From contig JANVFP010000024.1 in assembly GCA_027919835.1 (NCBI GenBank), forward strand, positions 558,001 to 622,000: a stretch of DNA of 64,000 nt, in the 5' to 3' direction. How positions within the stretch are numbered: the first letter of the stretch is position 1; every line of letters starts with the position of its first letter. The notes under the pieces are model-generated. The model worked only from the letters and a program-made list of their open reading frames with translations. It was not told the origin of the DNA and did not search any database. The position numbers and the translations under genes were made by a program. Of the stretch, positions 35,217 through 46,886 are shown piece after piece. Source of the DNA: Lentinula raphanica (taxonomy: Eukaryota; Basidiomycota; Agaricomycetes; Agaricales; Omphalotaceae).

Positions 35217-37055
35217 TTATGCATCACACCCATATTTGTACATGCGAATACCGACAGCGAACTCTCGTGTTCTGTTGCACTGTTTCTTACGCCTATGGAT
35301 TCTCAGTAATCGTACAAAGATTTCATCACTAGCACATACCAGGAAATCCCCGAAGGCATCCAATAGTCCCACAACCTTCGTCATGAGAGGAGGCGAATCT
35401 GATGTAGTAGTAGGAACAGGACTTGGGGTAGAGAAGGACGGAATCGGGATCGCACGCTTGATGGAAAATGTATAGGCGGAGAGATTCCCCAGTGGCCTTA
35501 TTACCTCTTTCCATGAGGTAGGGCTTATCCATAACAGAGTGGAGATGAAGCCCATCAAGATGAGAGCCGTTTGCATAGCAATCCATATGTATATAGACTA
35601 AGAATTATTCATACCTTGATTGCCACAATTTTTGATGAATGACTCACCATTTTTTGCACGATATACCAGAGCTCATGAATCTTGGGCAAGGAGCCCCTAG
35701 TCCTCTTATCTTCAGTCCATATTATGATCTTCGTGTGCTGTCCTCGATTTCCATCACCTGTCACAATCATTCGACCTTTACCACCAGCTGATTCAACGTA
35801 AGCCTGTTTTATAGTCGGTGAATCAAAGAACGCATCATGCTTTCTTTATATCACTTACTAATGCGGTCACCCACGTTCGATCTGGAGAGTCAACGACGGG
35901 TCAAGAAATCATTTGTATGAGCCAGTATTCGACTTACCATTCCCATGCTTCAAAGTTTGTATTTTATCTGCCCGTTTCGACTCTAGAATCAATGCGCATC
36001 CTTTGGTCAAGCCCATGATCGCTGCTTGGCCTTGGTTTATGAACAGGACAGGAAGAGGAACGTTGGACTGGGGATCTTGAGGATGATACGTGACACTCAT
36101 GCTTTTGAGGCGCTCCGGCATGACTTTGAACCACTGAAGTCCAAGGCAAGCATCGGTTGTAACGATTGATTTAGAGTCGGGAGACATTGCTGAAGCTACA
36201 CTGATCAATTCATCCTTTCGTGAGATAATGTCAGTATCTAGGTAGTGCGTATATCACAAACATTCTGCTGTAATGCCTCCTTGGGTCATTTGATTCGAGG
36301 AGATTGTCTGGGCCCCAGCAATTCGTGCTCTCCCACATCTCCAAATCGAACTTCCTGGGCACAATCTAACGCTTGAGGTTCGCATTAAGATCAAGATGAT
36401 TTTTGCTCTCACCAAAAACCGTTGTAGAGATATCCTATAATGCATTGGTCACGGTGGTCGAGAAAATGAGCACCTGTCGCTATGATTGGATAGTTGTCGC
36501 CATTGTTGGGCTCTCCAAAAGGCTCGGGGCGAGGGAGGTAGTCACGGTAGTTCCAACTTCCTGAAACTTCATTTCATATTAGTATTACGGTCAGTCTGTT
36601 AAGTAAAGATGGACATACTCTTTTCGAAGAGAAATACATCAGCGCCTGAACAGACCAGAAGGTAGTCACCGCGTTGATTGAACTCCAATGCCTGAACAGC
36701 GTCATCAGTCTTGTAGATAACTTCCGTTCTTCATTGAAAAACCCATCTCTAAGAAAGAATCAAAATCGAGATAATTGCCTGTCAACATCTCACTCACCGT
36801 TAATGGATGGCAATAGAATACAGTACCATCCATGCTCCCCACGAAAAGTGTATTGTCTCTCCATGCAACAGCTGTGAATGGATGGTCACCTTTTTCCTCC
36901 CAGATCGTCGCAAAACTATGCTGGATATCATAGACACGCAATGTGTTATCATTAGTAGTACTGGCCAAGTAGCGCCCATTCGTTGAGAAGGCTAATGCGA
37001 GCACATAATCTGTCGGGGTGTCTATTGTGCCCAGCTGAATATACGAGGGTTTCAT
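35217..37055 (-). CDS. WD40-repeat protein with C-terminal membrane segment
   Basis: Exon 1 is 36798-37055 (86 codons) and carries a classical WD40 unit (VLALAFSTNGRYLAS, DNTLRVYDIQ). The second exon continues TDDAVQALEFNQRGDYLLVC. Further exons to 35909 include SVASAMSPDSKSIVTTDACL, INQGQAAIMGLTKGCALI and MIVTGDGNRGQHTKIIIW. The penultimate part has one hydrophobic segment (IAMQTALILMGFISTLLWI), followed by a Pro/Ser/Thr-rich tail. This predicts a cytosolic propeller anchored to a membrane. Exon limits between 35900 and 36650 are only partly resolved, and the last exon may end at 35217 or use one more intron. Partners unknown. Confidence 0.7.
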
Positions 37056-37232
37056 GGTTGCATGAAAGAATAGGTGAAAGTAGCGAAGTTACTAGTGCTA
37101 GTCAAGGTTCGTGCGGTGTGTCAAACATGAGGCGCAAGTCTGATGTCCCCCATCGAAAAATATATCACACTATACGCTGACTATTTGCGAACAATTTTTG
37201 ACTTTGCAATAAAACTCGATTCACTGCGCTAA

Positions 37233-37577
37233 TTATCGAGACTTTGATGCAAGCAAAAGCAGTAGCTCCTGCTTGAGCTGCTGAATATCCTGCTTTTTTT
37301 CTTCCAACAATGTAACAACTTGTGTATGGATAGCATCGAGATCATCAACAGGTTGGAGGATGGGAGGAGCATCCTAGAAAAAAATCTGGTTAAAACCGGG
37401 ATCCTTCGAGAGTGTACCACATACCTTTACCTTGACCAAGTGCTTGATTTGTTGAATTAACTCACTGATCTCCAATTGAAGTTGTTTCGTCTCGTTCGAA
37501 TCAGCTTTGATTCATCGGACAAGCTGAGCGATTTCAGCTTCTTCGGAAGCAACACTACGAACTCCTGGGTGAGACAT
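37233..37577 (-). pseudogene. Short coiled-coil gene with in-frame stop
   Basis: Two exons, 37425-37577 and 37233-37373, 97 codons in continuous phase with a GTATGT...TAG intron. TGA at 37512-37514 interrupts codon 22 (after EIAQLVR). Downstream the frame keeps heptad character (LQLEISELIQQIKHLV, VVTLLEEKKQDIQQLKQELL), so it was a coiled-coil protein. It could be a recent pseudogene, a sequencing error, or have a later start. It lies close to the similar-sized coiled-coil gene at 38285-38827. Confidence 0.5.
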
Positions 37578-37740
37578 GGTTGGACGTTATGTGTTAGAAA
37601 GATGAATTGTTCGCCACTGGTCCTGGTCCACCGTAATGGTAGATTGAAGTACTTGGGCAAAGCACGGTATTGATTTACCACCTCACGATCAATGGGATCG
37701 GATCCATGGAGGGTATCTCATAATTACGATGGTGTCATTG

Positions 37741-37809
37741 CATTTCCATTCTAGTCGAACAATAAGATCTCCAGTCGGGAGATCTTATTGTTGGACTAGA
37801 ATGGAAATG
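37741..37809. repeat. Near-perfect 32-bp hairpin
   Basis: The left arm 37741-37772 begins CATTTCCATTCTAGTC and the right arm 37778-37809 is its reverse complement with one mismatch, separated by a 5-nt loop. It is too long for an ordinary terminator and has no MITE-like ends. It may be a tiny foldback or a microinversion product. Confidence 0.85.
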
Positions 37810-38284
37810 GTGAGTAAGAAGGATTTTGTCAGCTATTTCCACCGATTTTCTTGCCTAACCTTCCCTGTACGTTTTTGCACAACCTCATCTCAACTAAGCT
37901 TTCTGCAGAGTCCAAGGACCATAATGCGTTGAGCCTCAAAGATATTCGTAGGAGCTTCATTGGCTGAATTTTGAAGAACTGTGAATGGTTGATCTAGTTC
38001 GATGAAACTGGAAGTTAAGCGCTCTTTGTGAAATGTGACGTAACCCCGGTGGCGAGAAAAACACCCAAAGATTTCACAGATTGAACAGCTCGGAAAGTGA
38101 GCATGTATCTACATTGTTAACTACGCAAAAGACTCTGATCTGTACACTAACTCCAAGCGACACCTCTAAATGACAATACCGAACGACAACACCAAACGAC
38201 AACTCAGAACTTCACCATAGACCTTTCTGCAAACGAAGATTAAGTTGCTTCAGGGAATATGTGAGAGCATAGTTACCTTCAGGC

Positions 38285-38827
38285 TCAATCACTATCACCA
38301 TCTGCAGTCTCGACATAACTGAGCACGAGTAAAGAGACTTTATTGATTATCTCGGCCATTCCCATATCTTCGGTTATGTCCCTCGCGCTCTCCTTCTGGA
38401 GTTTTTGTACAATGGAGAGAAGGCGAATCTGGGTAATCTATACCAACGATCAGAGTGTCACTAGAGAAAACTCATTCAGTGACTAACCTCTTTTCGAATA
38501 GACATAATGTCATTCTGATAAGTGCGAAGTCGATTAAGACTGCCTTCTACGGCATTGTGCATAGATTTGAGCAACCCAAGTAGATCCTGAGTATATGCCC
38601 CCTGAGGGTAAGTAGGGTAAGTATCGTGCATTCCCATCCCAATAAGAAGATTCTCTTACTAGACAGTCCGGCGACCTGGTGCTTTTGGCTAAAGTTTCGA
38701 CCAACTCTTCCAAGTACTTGATCTCCTGAATGATGTCCGCTTGAATAATATACTGCTTGTGGGAAGCACGCTCTGTTAACGTTGCAAGACGCTGTTCAAG
38801 CGCAGTATTCTGTGTGCTATCAGGCAT
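38285..38827 (-). CDS. Short coiled-coil protein, 144 residues
   Basis: Exons 38660-38827, 38488-38601 and 38285-38437, all phase 0, with introns GTAAGA...CAG and GTTAGT...TAG. The first 56 residues (ALEQRLATLTERA, EIKYLEELVETLAKS) and the middle (GLLKSMHNAVEGSLNRLRTY) form amphipathic helices. The third exon (IRLLSIVQKLQKESARDITE) continues the helix and ends with an acidic tail. No signal peptide or known domain. It may form a complex with the neighbouring WD40 or coiled-coil proteins, but that is speculation. Confidence 0.65.
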
Positions 38828-39130
38828 GGGAATGAAGCATGGTACTAGCAGTATGAGGAACGCTTAAATACAGTGCACATCCGGAGCTTGATGAATTCGA
38901 TTCACCTGAACAGTCTGACCTTCCAAAAGGAATACTAGGGAATACTCCTGCTGCGTGCATCACGGTGCCACCACGAATGTTCTAATGTCACAACTCCTTC
39001 CGTCAATCGATACAGAATTTCATTTTAAACCAACCCCAATTTCTGAGTCCAGTTAGACCTGTGAAGAGCCGGAATGAGGCTACATTATCGATTTCTATAG
39101 AGAGCATTCCTACCAGGCTACATAGACGTG

Positions 39131-40585
39131 CATCAGGAAAAATAATCTGTGCTCAGAGCTACCTAATATACCTTTCCAAGCACTTCAGAGAGCCTCAAGT
39201 CTTCTAAGTCTCCCAAGTCTCTAATGTCTTCTGAGACACCCCCCAAAACCTAAAGAAACTTGCTTGCTTTCAGTTGACCTGAACATCTTTGAGAAAGATT
39301 TGAGATGCTCTGAGAAAGATTTGGGGTGCTTTGAGAAAGATTTGAGTTGCTTTGAGAAGGATTTGAGTTTCTTTGAAAAGGATTTGAGGTGCTTTGAAAA
39401 AGATTTAGGTTGCTTTGAGAAAGATTTGAGGTGCTTTGAGAAAGATTTGAGTTGCTTTGAGAAAGATTTGAATATCTTTGAGGTGCTTCTGAGTATCTTT
39501 GAGGTTTTTACAAATTGATATATATGTTCAATTATTGCCTTTCTTATTAGTTTATTATTATATTGTATATCTGACTGTTTTTTATTCATCTTATACATAT
39601 CTAATGTATTTACTACTGTATATTACTAACTCTCAAATTTCGGAACAGTACATAGGCAGTTGTAGGCTAATATATAAGGTATATCTATTATAATTATATA
39701 TATACATTTATATATAATATATATATTATGTGTGTATAGTATATTATTATTGTTATATTTAGTTTTTGACCAGGGGGAAAACTTTTTGATTGTACACGGT
39801 TCACGGTGTGCAAAATGCCTGCCTGTTTTGTTTATGCAAATTGCAGGTGTTACACAAGAAATATCAGTTATATAACTAGTAATACTATGTAATAGTATAA
39901 ATAAAGCTTGTTAATGTTATTTTAGATTGTTTATGAGAAGTAAATATGTGGAGAAGCATTTAAAGTTCTTGAAAGAATCTCAAAGAATCTCAAATCTTTC
40001 TGAAAGCAACTCAAATCTTTTCAAAGCACCTCAAATCTTTCACAAAGCAACTCAAATCCTTTTCAAAGCAACTCAGATCTTTCTCAAAGCACCTCAAATC
40101 TTTCTCAGAGCATCTCAAATCTTTTTCAAAGATGTTCAGGTCAACTAAAAGCAGGCGAATTTACTTTTCAAACCACTTCAAATTTTTTTGAAGATATTAA
40201 AAATCATTTCAGAATTATTCAAAGAATTATAAAGATAATTCAAGCATTTCCAAAGAGTTTTGAAGATTTTTAAGACATTTCAAAAGCACTTGAGAAGCAT
40301 TCAAAGGTGTATAAATTCTTCAAGATATGGCTAAAAGCCTGAGCAATTCTGGTAACCTAGATCACTTAGAGAACTCAGGCTTTTGCACAATCCTCAGGTG
40401 ACCTTAAAGATAAATGAATATATTTTGTATCAACTTGAGGCAATCTTATAGATGCTGGAGTTTAGACACTTTTCCCAAAGACCTCCAAGACTTTGGGTGC
40501 TGCAAGCTGTTTCAAAGACTCTAGGAATTCGGGAAAATCTCTGGGATCTTTGAGGTGCTCCTGGTCAGGGGTATTTTTCCTGATG
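39131..40585. mobile_element. Large foldback element of the CATCAGG family (1.46 kb)
   Basis: Left end CATCAGGAAAAATAATC, right end GTATTTTTCCTGATG, flanked by TG on both sides. Inside are inverted arrays: 39264-39500 with GAGAAAGATTTGAG units (about 12 copies) and 39950-40145 with the mirrored CTCAAATCTTTCTC units. Each is capped by GTTGACCTGAACATCTT or its complement. The centre is AT-rich. Frames through the array read as SFSK or FEKD repeats and are not genes. A stretch at 39765-39815 recurs inverted at about 49008-49055. Confidence 0.8.
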
Positions 40586-41600
40586 TGGATGGATTTCAAG
40601 CATATCAGCAAGATGCTTCGAAAATCTGGACATTTGACTATGTGCTTATCCCCCTTTGCTTGTAAGTCTCGTAGGTGTAAACAAATCGTCTTTAATACTT
40701 TGTACACAATAGCATAAGCAACGTACATGAAAGCAAACTCTCTTTGATTTCCAGCCCCAGCTCATTGCAATTGGGTTGTCCGGGACATGCCCGCTTCAGC
40801 GAAAATGGGTTTCCAGAAGGTCCGCTGATGGGGATCGAAGCTGAAAGCTCGATACGTCGGCTTATCTCACCGAATCGACCTACTGACATCACTGAAAACA
40901 TTTGAAGTGATTCGGAGCAAGATAATGATGTATTTTCCTACAAGATTCTGGTGAGAGGGATCGTAACGGAAGAACAAGAACAGAAAGCCACCTGTGACTG
41001 GAGCATACTGAAGATATTGGACACGATTGGCTCATTCATTCATCCCATATTTGAGGCAGTCGTTGGCTGTAAATCGAGTTTTCAGGTCCATAATTGTGCT
41101 CGAAGTCGAGGTGGCGTGTTGACCTACATCAAATGGAAAAAGACAGACACGCCCTCAGCCAAGATTTTGAGGCTTAACCTTGAGGACCAGTGCCAGCGAG
41201 TTATGGGAAACCTGGATCAACAAGGACTTCAGACAGTGGAATGACGGGCAAGAAGTCACTGACGCACACTAGTAATGACGGTGTTATCCAAGCCCTTATA
41301 CTTATAATTAATCACCGAAACTCTTGGCGACAAAGCCTGAAGACTAAGAGCAGTGAGATTATATTGCCAAAAGAGGCGGACGATTACAGCACAAGATATA
41401 CTGGCGTTTGGAAAGAACATATTGAGTAGTATGGATTACATCTCACGCAGTTTGCATGGACGTCGAAATTCAACTACAGTCGGCCGAACCTTAGCCGAAC
41501 GAACAGGGCTCGATTTGTCCTACGCTGACAATTACACATGTTGCATGAAACATGTTTATCGACTACGGGTGTCCACAGCGAAGCTCACCGGGAGCCAGCT
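40586..41600. other. Unassigned stretch with weak coding potential
   Basis: Two plus frames (97 codons at 40951-41244 and 85 codons at 41353-41610) have no motif I recognise. The second runs into the palindrome that begins at about 41601. This may be remains of a gene split by that element. Confidence 0.3.
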
Positions 41601-44600
41601 GATACTGTAAAGCTTTTGTAAAAAGACCTGATGAGTTATCCAGGAGCTTTTGAAAATAGTTGTGACGACACAGAGGGGGCTCCGGAAATGGCTCCGGGGG
41701 GTGGGCATGCCTGTCACCACCTGTCACATCTGACCTATATTTACTGTTTTGGGTAATTAATAATTATCCAGATATTAAATAAGCGGTACATTTGTAAAAA
41801 ATGCTGATAAACTATAAAAATTCAAAAAAACCCAAAAAACCTAATTAGGTCAAATCGGGGTATGTAAACAAAATAGCCTTATATGGTAAAAAATGCTGTA
41901 GGATCTATCTAGGTGCTAAAAATAGCCAAAAAAATCACTAAAAATGCTAAAAATATGTAGGAATGGTATATAGCCTATTGCAGATCCAGGCATCCAAAAA
42001 TTACCAAAAAAGGAAATTTTTGATGATGATGTCATCTTGTAGCAAAAAATCTGAAAAAAATCCTAAAAATAGTCAAAAAATTCAGGGGTGCCTTGTTGGC
42101 CCTGAAAATGCAAAATAAAAAAATACGCGACAAGTGTAAAAATTTTCATCACTCCAAATCATTCCAAATCCACTATACAGTCAGTATATATGATGTATAT
42201 GCTATATTTAGCATCCTAGTACCTTTATTGGGCTAAAAATAGAACTTGATCTCATCTGATAGCAAAAAATCTGAAAAAATCATAAAAAATACTCAAAAAA
42301 TTCAGGGGTGCCTTATTGGCCCTGAAAATGCAAAATAAAAAAATTTACACGACACAATTGAAAAACAACATCACTCCAAATCATACCAAATCCACTACAC
42401 AGTCAGTATATATCATGTATATACTATTTATAGCACCCCTATTACCCTCAATCACTTATATCACTCAAGAATCCTACCAAACTGAATGATTTGGGGTATT
42501 AAATATATTGTACATGATATTTTTAACACACCTAGTACCCTTGATGACTCAGAACAATTTATATTACTCAATATGTTCAGTACACTTAACACTCATCAAA
42601 CCTCACACATGAAAACTCATAACAGTACTTATATGTATTATACTTAACACAGTTGACAATGAAAATACTTAAAACAGTGTTGTCAGTCACTATACTTAAC
42701 ACACTTAACAGTCAAAAAGTCGGAACAATGTTACTTTATATACATAACACACTCATTGTTATACTATAACACACTTATAACAACGAGTTTTGGGCGCTTA
42801 TGGGCGCTTATTTAGTGTTTTTGAGTCAAAATTCATTAATAGCACACTCAATAATGTTTGTCTGGGCTCTATACTGTGTCAGGATGTTGTCTATATCATA
42901 TTCTTCTAGATATAATTCGGAGAACTCGAAAATACAACCTGTGTGGCTAGCTATACTATAATCTTTTGTGATATAACAGTGTTTTATGCAAATGCCAATG
43001 CATATGTCCATGTAATGCAAGTATACTGATGCTGGTCCATCAGGAAAGCACTCCTACAGTCTACTGGCAGTGTCTGTACATGATTCAGATAGCTATCATA
43101 AAGGTTGGACACTGTGATACACATGTACATGTTTCATGTACACTATAGATGTCTACACTTACATGTAACAATAGATGTCATATTCAATGACCTCCATTAC
43201 AGATCTCTTGGCTGTATCACATAGAGCTAGCATAAAATAGGTTGTAGGATGACTCTTTTCATGACCCAGTAGCAGTTTGACTTCATAACATGGGTGTATG
43301 CATTGACATTTACATAAAACACTGTTATATCACAAAAGATCACAATATAGCCTAATATAGCCAGCCCCACAGGCTGTAATCTTGAGTTCTCCAAATTGTA
43401 TCAAGTGTAGTATGATATAAACAACATCCTTACACAGTATAAACCCCACACAAAAATTATTGAGTGTGCTATTATAGAATTTCGACTCAAAAATACCAAA
43501 TAAGCACCCATAAGCGCCCAAAACTCGTTGTTATAAGTGTGTTGTAGTATAACAATGAGTGTGTTATGTATATCAAGTAACATTATTCCGACTTTTTGAC
43601 TGTTAAGTGTGTTAAGTATAGTGACTGATAACACTGTTTTGAGTATTTTCATTGCCAACTGTGTTAAGTATGATACATATAAGTACTGTTCCGAGTTTTA
43701 GTGTGTTAAATGTGATGAGTACTAAGTATACTGAACATATTGAGTGATATAAATTGTTCTGAGTTTTTAAGGGTACTAGGTGTGCTAAAAATACCATGTA
43801 CATTACATTTACTCAATGTTGTCAGTTTGGTAGGATTCTTGAGTGATATAAGTGATTGAGGGTACTAGGGATGCTATAAATAGTATATACATAATATATA
43901 CTAACTATATAGTAAATTTGATAAGATTTGGAATGATGTTGTTTTTCAATTGTGTCGTGTAAATTTTTTTATTTTGCATTTTCAGGGCCAATGAGGCACC
44001 CCTAAATTTTTTGAGTATTTTTTATGATTTTTTCAGATTTTTTGCTACCAGATGAGATTAAGTTCTATTTTTAGCCCAATGAGGGTACTAGGATGCTAAA
44101 TATAGCATATACATTATATATACTGACTATATAGTGGATTTGGTATGATTTGGAGTAACAAAAATTTTTACACTTGTCGCGTATTTTTTTTATTTTGCAT
44201 TTTCAGGGCCAACAAGGCACCCCTGAATTTTTTGACTATTTTTAGGATTTTTTTCAGATTTTTTGCTACAAGATGACATCATCATCAAAAATTTCCTTTT
44301 TTGGTAATTTTCGGATGCCTGGATCTGCAATAGGCTATATACCATCCCTACATATTTTTAGCATTTTTAGTGATTTTTTGGCTATTTTTAGCACCTAGAT
44401 AGATCCTACAGCATTTTTTACCATATAAGGCTATTTTGTTTACATACCCCGATTTGACCTAATTAGGTTTTTTTGGGTTTTTTTGAATTTTTATAGTTTA
44501 TCAGCATTTTTTACAAATGTACCGCTTATTTAATATCTGGATAATTATTAATTACCCAAAACAGTAAATATAGGTCAGATGTGACAGGTGGTGACAGGCA

Positions 44601-44707
44601 TGCCCACCCCCCGGAGCCATTTCCGGAGCCCCCTCTGTGTCGTCACAACTATTTTCAAAAGCTCCTGGATAACTCATCAGGTTTTTTTACAAAAGCTTCA
44701 CAGTATC
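41601..44707. mobile_element. Giant palindromic element E4, different termini
   Basis: About 3.1 kb. The left end GATACTGTAAAGCTTTTGTA is mirrored by TACAAAAGCTTCACAGTATC at the right. A GC-rich block (GGGGGCTCCGGAAATGGCTC, then GGGGTGGGCATGCC) replaces that of E1/E2. Each arm contains the TTGGCCCTGAAAATGCAAAA core twice (around 42100 and 42320, mirrored near 43985 and 44200). The central ~800 bp (42760-43560) is clearly homologous to the E1/E2 centre, including GGGCGCTTATGGGCGCTTAT and its mirror. No clear target duplication could be found. No protein is encoded. Confidence 0.8.
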
Positions 44708-44875
44708 CTGTGAGGTGGATCCCCAAACAATTGTGGCCTGTTTCCTAGACAAGAGCAATTTTCATTGTTTGTTTCAATCGCAATCAGAAACAATTAGGAG
44801 ATACTGATATATATATAAGGAGCAAGGCCCGAACGCGCCAGGTGTTGCGACTCCTCTGTTGCGTGACTCAGAAAC

Positions 44876-45982
44876 ATGCCCAAAACTTTATCCCAGAGAT
44901 CGACCACCCAGACAACCCCAGCGCCCTATGTTCGACAAACTCGGCGGGGAAACCGTAATCCTGAGACGATGAAGGAACGTTCAGACCGCTACTGGAGCCG
45001 AAGAGTTGGTGAGTCCCTACCGATATCGTGACTGGGACAGTCAAGAAGTTAAACCGTCGCACAGAAACGAGGAAGATTTTTGTTGACACTACCCCAGGAC
45101 AATATTTCAATATGAAAATGGACGGCAAGAAATTGACGGATGCGCTGGCTGTCGACTATCCCGAGGGGTCCTCGAATCTGAAGCGAGCTACCAAAATGGC
45201 TGTCTGATTGTTGAGGGAATGTCCCTTACCAAGGATCTGAAACCCACGATCACCACCGTCCTGAGACGTTTGTTGATATCGTCCAAGCAGATGAACGTTC
45301 CGATATAGAACGTTTATGGCTGTTGATGCAGCAAAATGGCCTGAAGTACAGAAAGGGAAGGGAATCGAACCGCTCCGCTACCCCAGCGATACATGTAGGT
45401 GTCTGGGAAAAGTTCGCCAACCAACCGCGCTTGACTTCCGAGACTTGGAAGATGCAGAACAGGGTTGTCAAGGAGTTGATGGCTCAACTAATTGGTGTCC
45501 TGTCCGCAAAGGTTGCTCCACGGATGGTAGCTCTTCTCAAGCTATTTTATCCCAAGGTCTGGGAGCGCCAACAAAGGTGAGTCCTATTCCCTTAACGTAA
45601 TGTCCTGTTTTCCAACCAATCATTCAGAGCCTTGACGCGAGTTCGAGCAGTACTTGCCGCGGAATACGAATCCATGCCCTGGCTAGATTTCGGTGGTGCA
45701 TTCTTTGCGGTGGCTATCAAGACCGGTTGCAGCGAACGCGATCATCTCGATTGGTCTGATGACAAGCACGGATTAACCTGGGTTTCTGGAGTAGGAGACT
45801 GGGAAGGTGCTGATTTGAGAGTGTTGGAGACTGGATTCCAATATCCTCTGCGTCCAGGCGAAGCCATCCTGGCAAATATGCGTCAGATGGTTCATAGCGC
45901 AAGCCCTATCTTGAGCGGTCAAAGAATCACATTGACTTTCTTTACCTGTAGTTTCCTCGCTCGCCATAGCGAATTTCAGTGA
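44876..45982 (+). pseudogene. TET/JBP-like 2-oxoglutarate dioxygenase gene, frame-damaged
   Basis: Exon 1 44876-45008 (basic N-terminus) joins 45041 onward (RRTETRKIFVDTTPGQYF, LTDALAVDYPEG). Near 45170 the frame slips to VLESEASYQNGCLIVEGMSL and again near 45265 to TFVDIVQADERSDIERLWLL, so at least two indels are present. The catalytic part reads across a GTGAGT...CAG intron at 45577-45626. It shows WLDFGGAFFAVAIKTGCS, an H-x-D pair in DHLDWSDD, GDWEGADL, LRPGEA, then VHSASPILSGQRITLTFF, which supplies the distal His and the Arg for 2-oxoglutarate. This order fits the fungal TET/JBP group, which oxidises 5-methylcytosine. The stop at 45980-45982 looks native. Expression as one protein is unlikely. 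Confidence 0.55.
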
Positions 45983-46310
45983 TATGTAGTTGTAAATGCA
46001 GATACAAATCGCTAGATTCCAATATCCATCGCTCCGGCTGTGACTTGTTCAAATACTAGACAAAATTCATTAACAGGGCAGCGTTTCAGTAAGACCGCAA
46101 GGACAAACCGACACATCTGCCGACGTATATAAGCGGATCGACGCTTCTGTGATGAAGGTGAGTGGTGATGCATATAGTGTCAGAATTTCGACGAGGATGA
46201 TCATTGATATACGGTTTTCGAGGGGGGTCCTTCAACACTCTCACCGACGTCGTGTTGTAACGTTTAGACGAACACCGTTTCGACTTCCTCGACATCAGTC
46301 AGGTCAGGTG
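45983..46310. other. No recognised gene
   Basis: Short frames only, bordering dispersed repeat R on the right. A few ACGTC/GACGT half-sites occur. Confidence 0.35.
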
Positions 46311-46886
46311 ATGTCACGGGTTTCTGTTGCGTTCCGACATCGCCGACATCAGCAACGTCGGGTGATGTCACACATTCCGATATCCCGACGTCGGGGATGA
46401 TGCGACATCTGGAGACGTCTGCTGATGTCTGACCATTCTGATATCGGGGATGTGTGGACATCTCGATGTCCCGACATCGGGTACACATAACCTCAACGAG
46501 GTTATTCTGAACAACCACACTGTTTCCATGAGGCGTTTAGGCGCAGGTTTTTTCAAAAAAATCAGTGAATATATTGAGCGGTTTTCCAAAAAAACCTCCC
46601 ATTATAGTTATGATACCCTCTTCGAGAATATTTTGACAAACCTCTGACAAAAATGCCTCAAAACATTAAGAATGGCCTCAGCTGCCTTTATTCAAATATC
46701 CCTACTCATGGTAGGCGACTGTTTTATGAGATTTTCGCCCGAATTCCGCTATATAACCGACTTCTGAATATAGTAAGGTTATTCAAAATTTCCGCCTTTC
46801 GGAAAAACAGAGAATTTTGTACAATACTCCCTCGTAATCTCAGCCTTTCAGCTGCGAGGAAAAGGACTGATCCCCGCAGTGTTATT
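46311..46886 (+). repeat. Dispersed repeat R, copy 2
   Basis: Inverted near-identical copy of 6870-7446. It ends GATCCCCGCAGTG and is followed by TTATTG. The same two frames are open (46450-46647 and 46653-46892). The dyad-rich GACATC cluster lies at 46311-46500. Confidence 0.7.

Noticed and set aside
39221..39598. 125-codon minus frame with SFSK repeats
   Set aside because: Produced by the GAGAAAGATTTGAG satellite inside the foldback element.
41601..44707. 7-bp duplication around E4
   Set aside because: Flanks tried (GCCAGCT against CTGTGAG and neighbours) do not match; not claimed.
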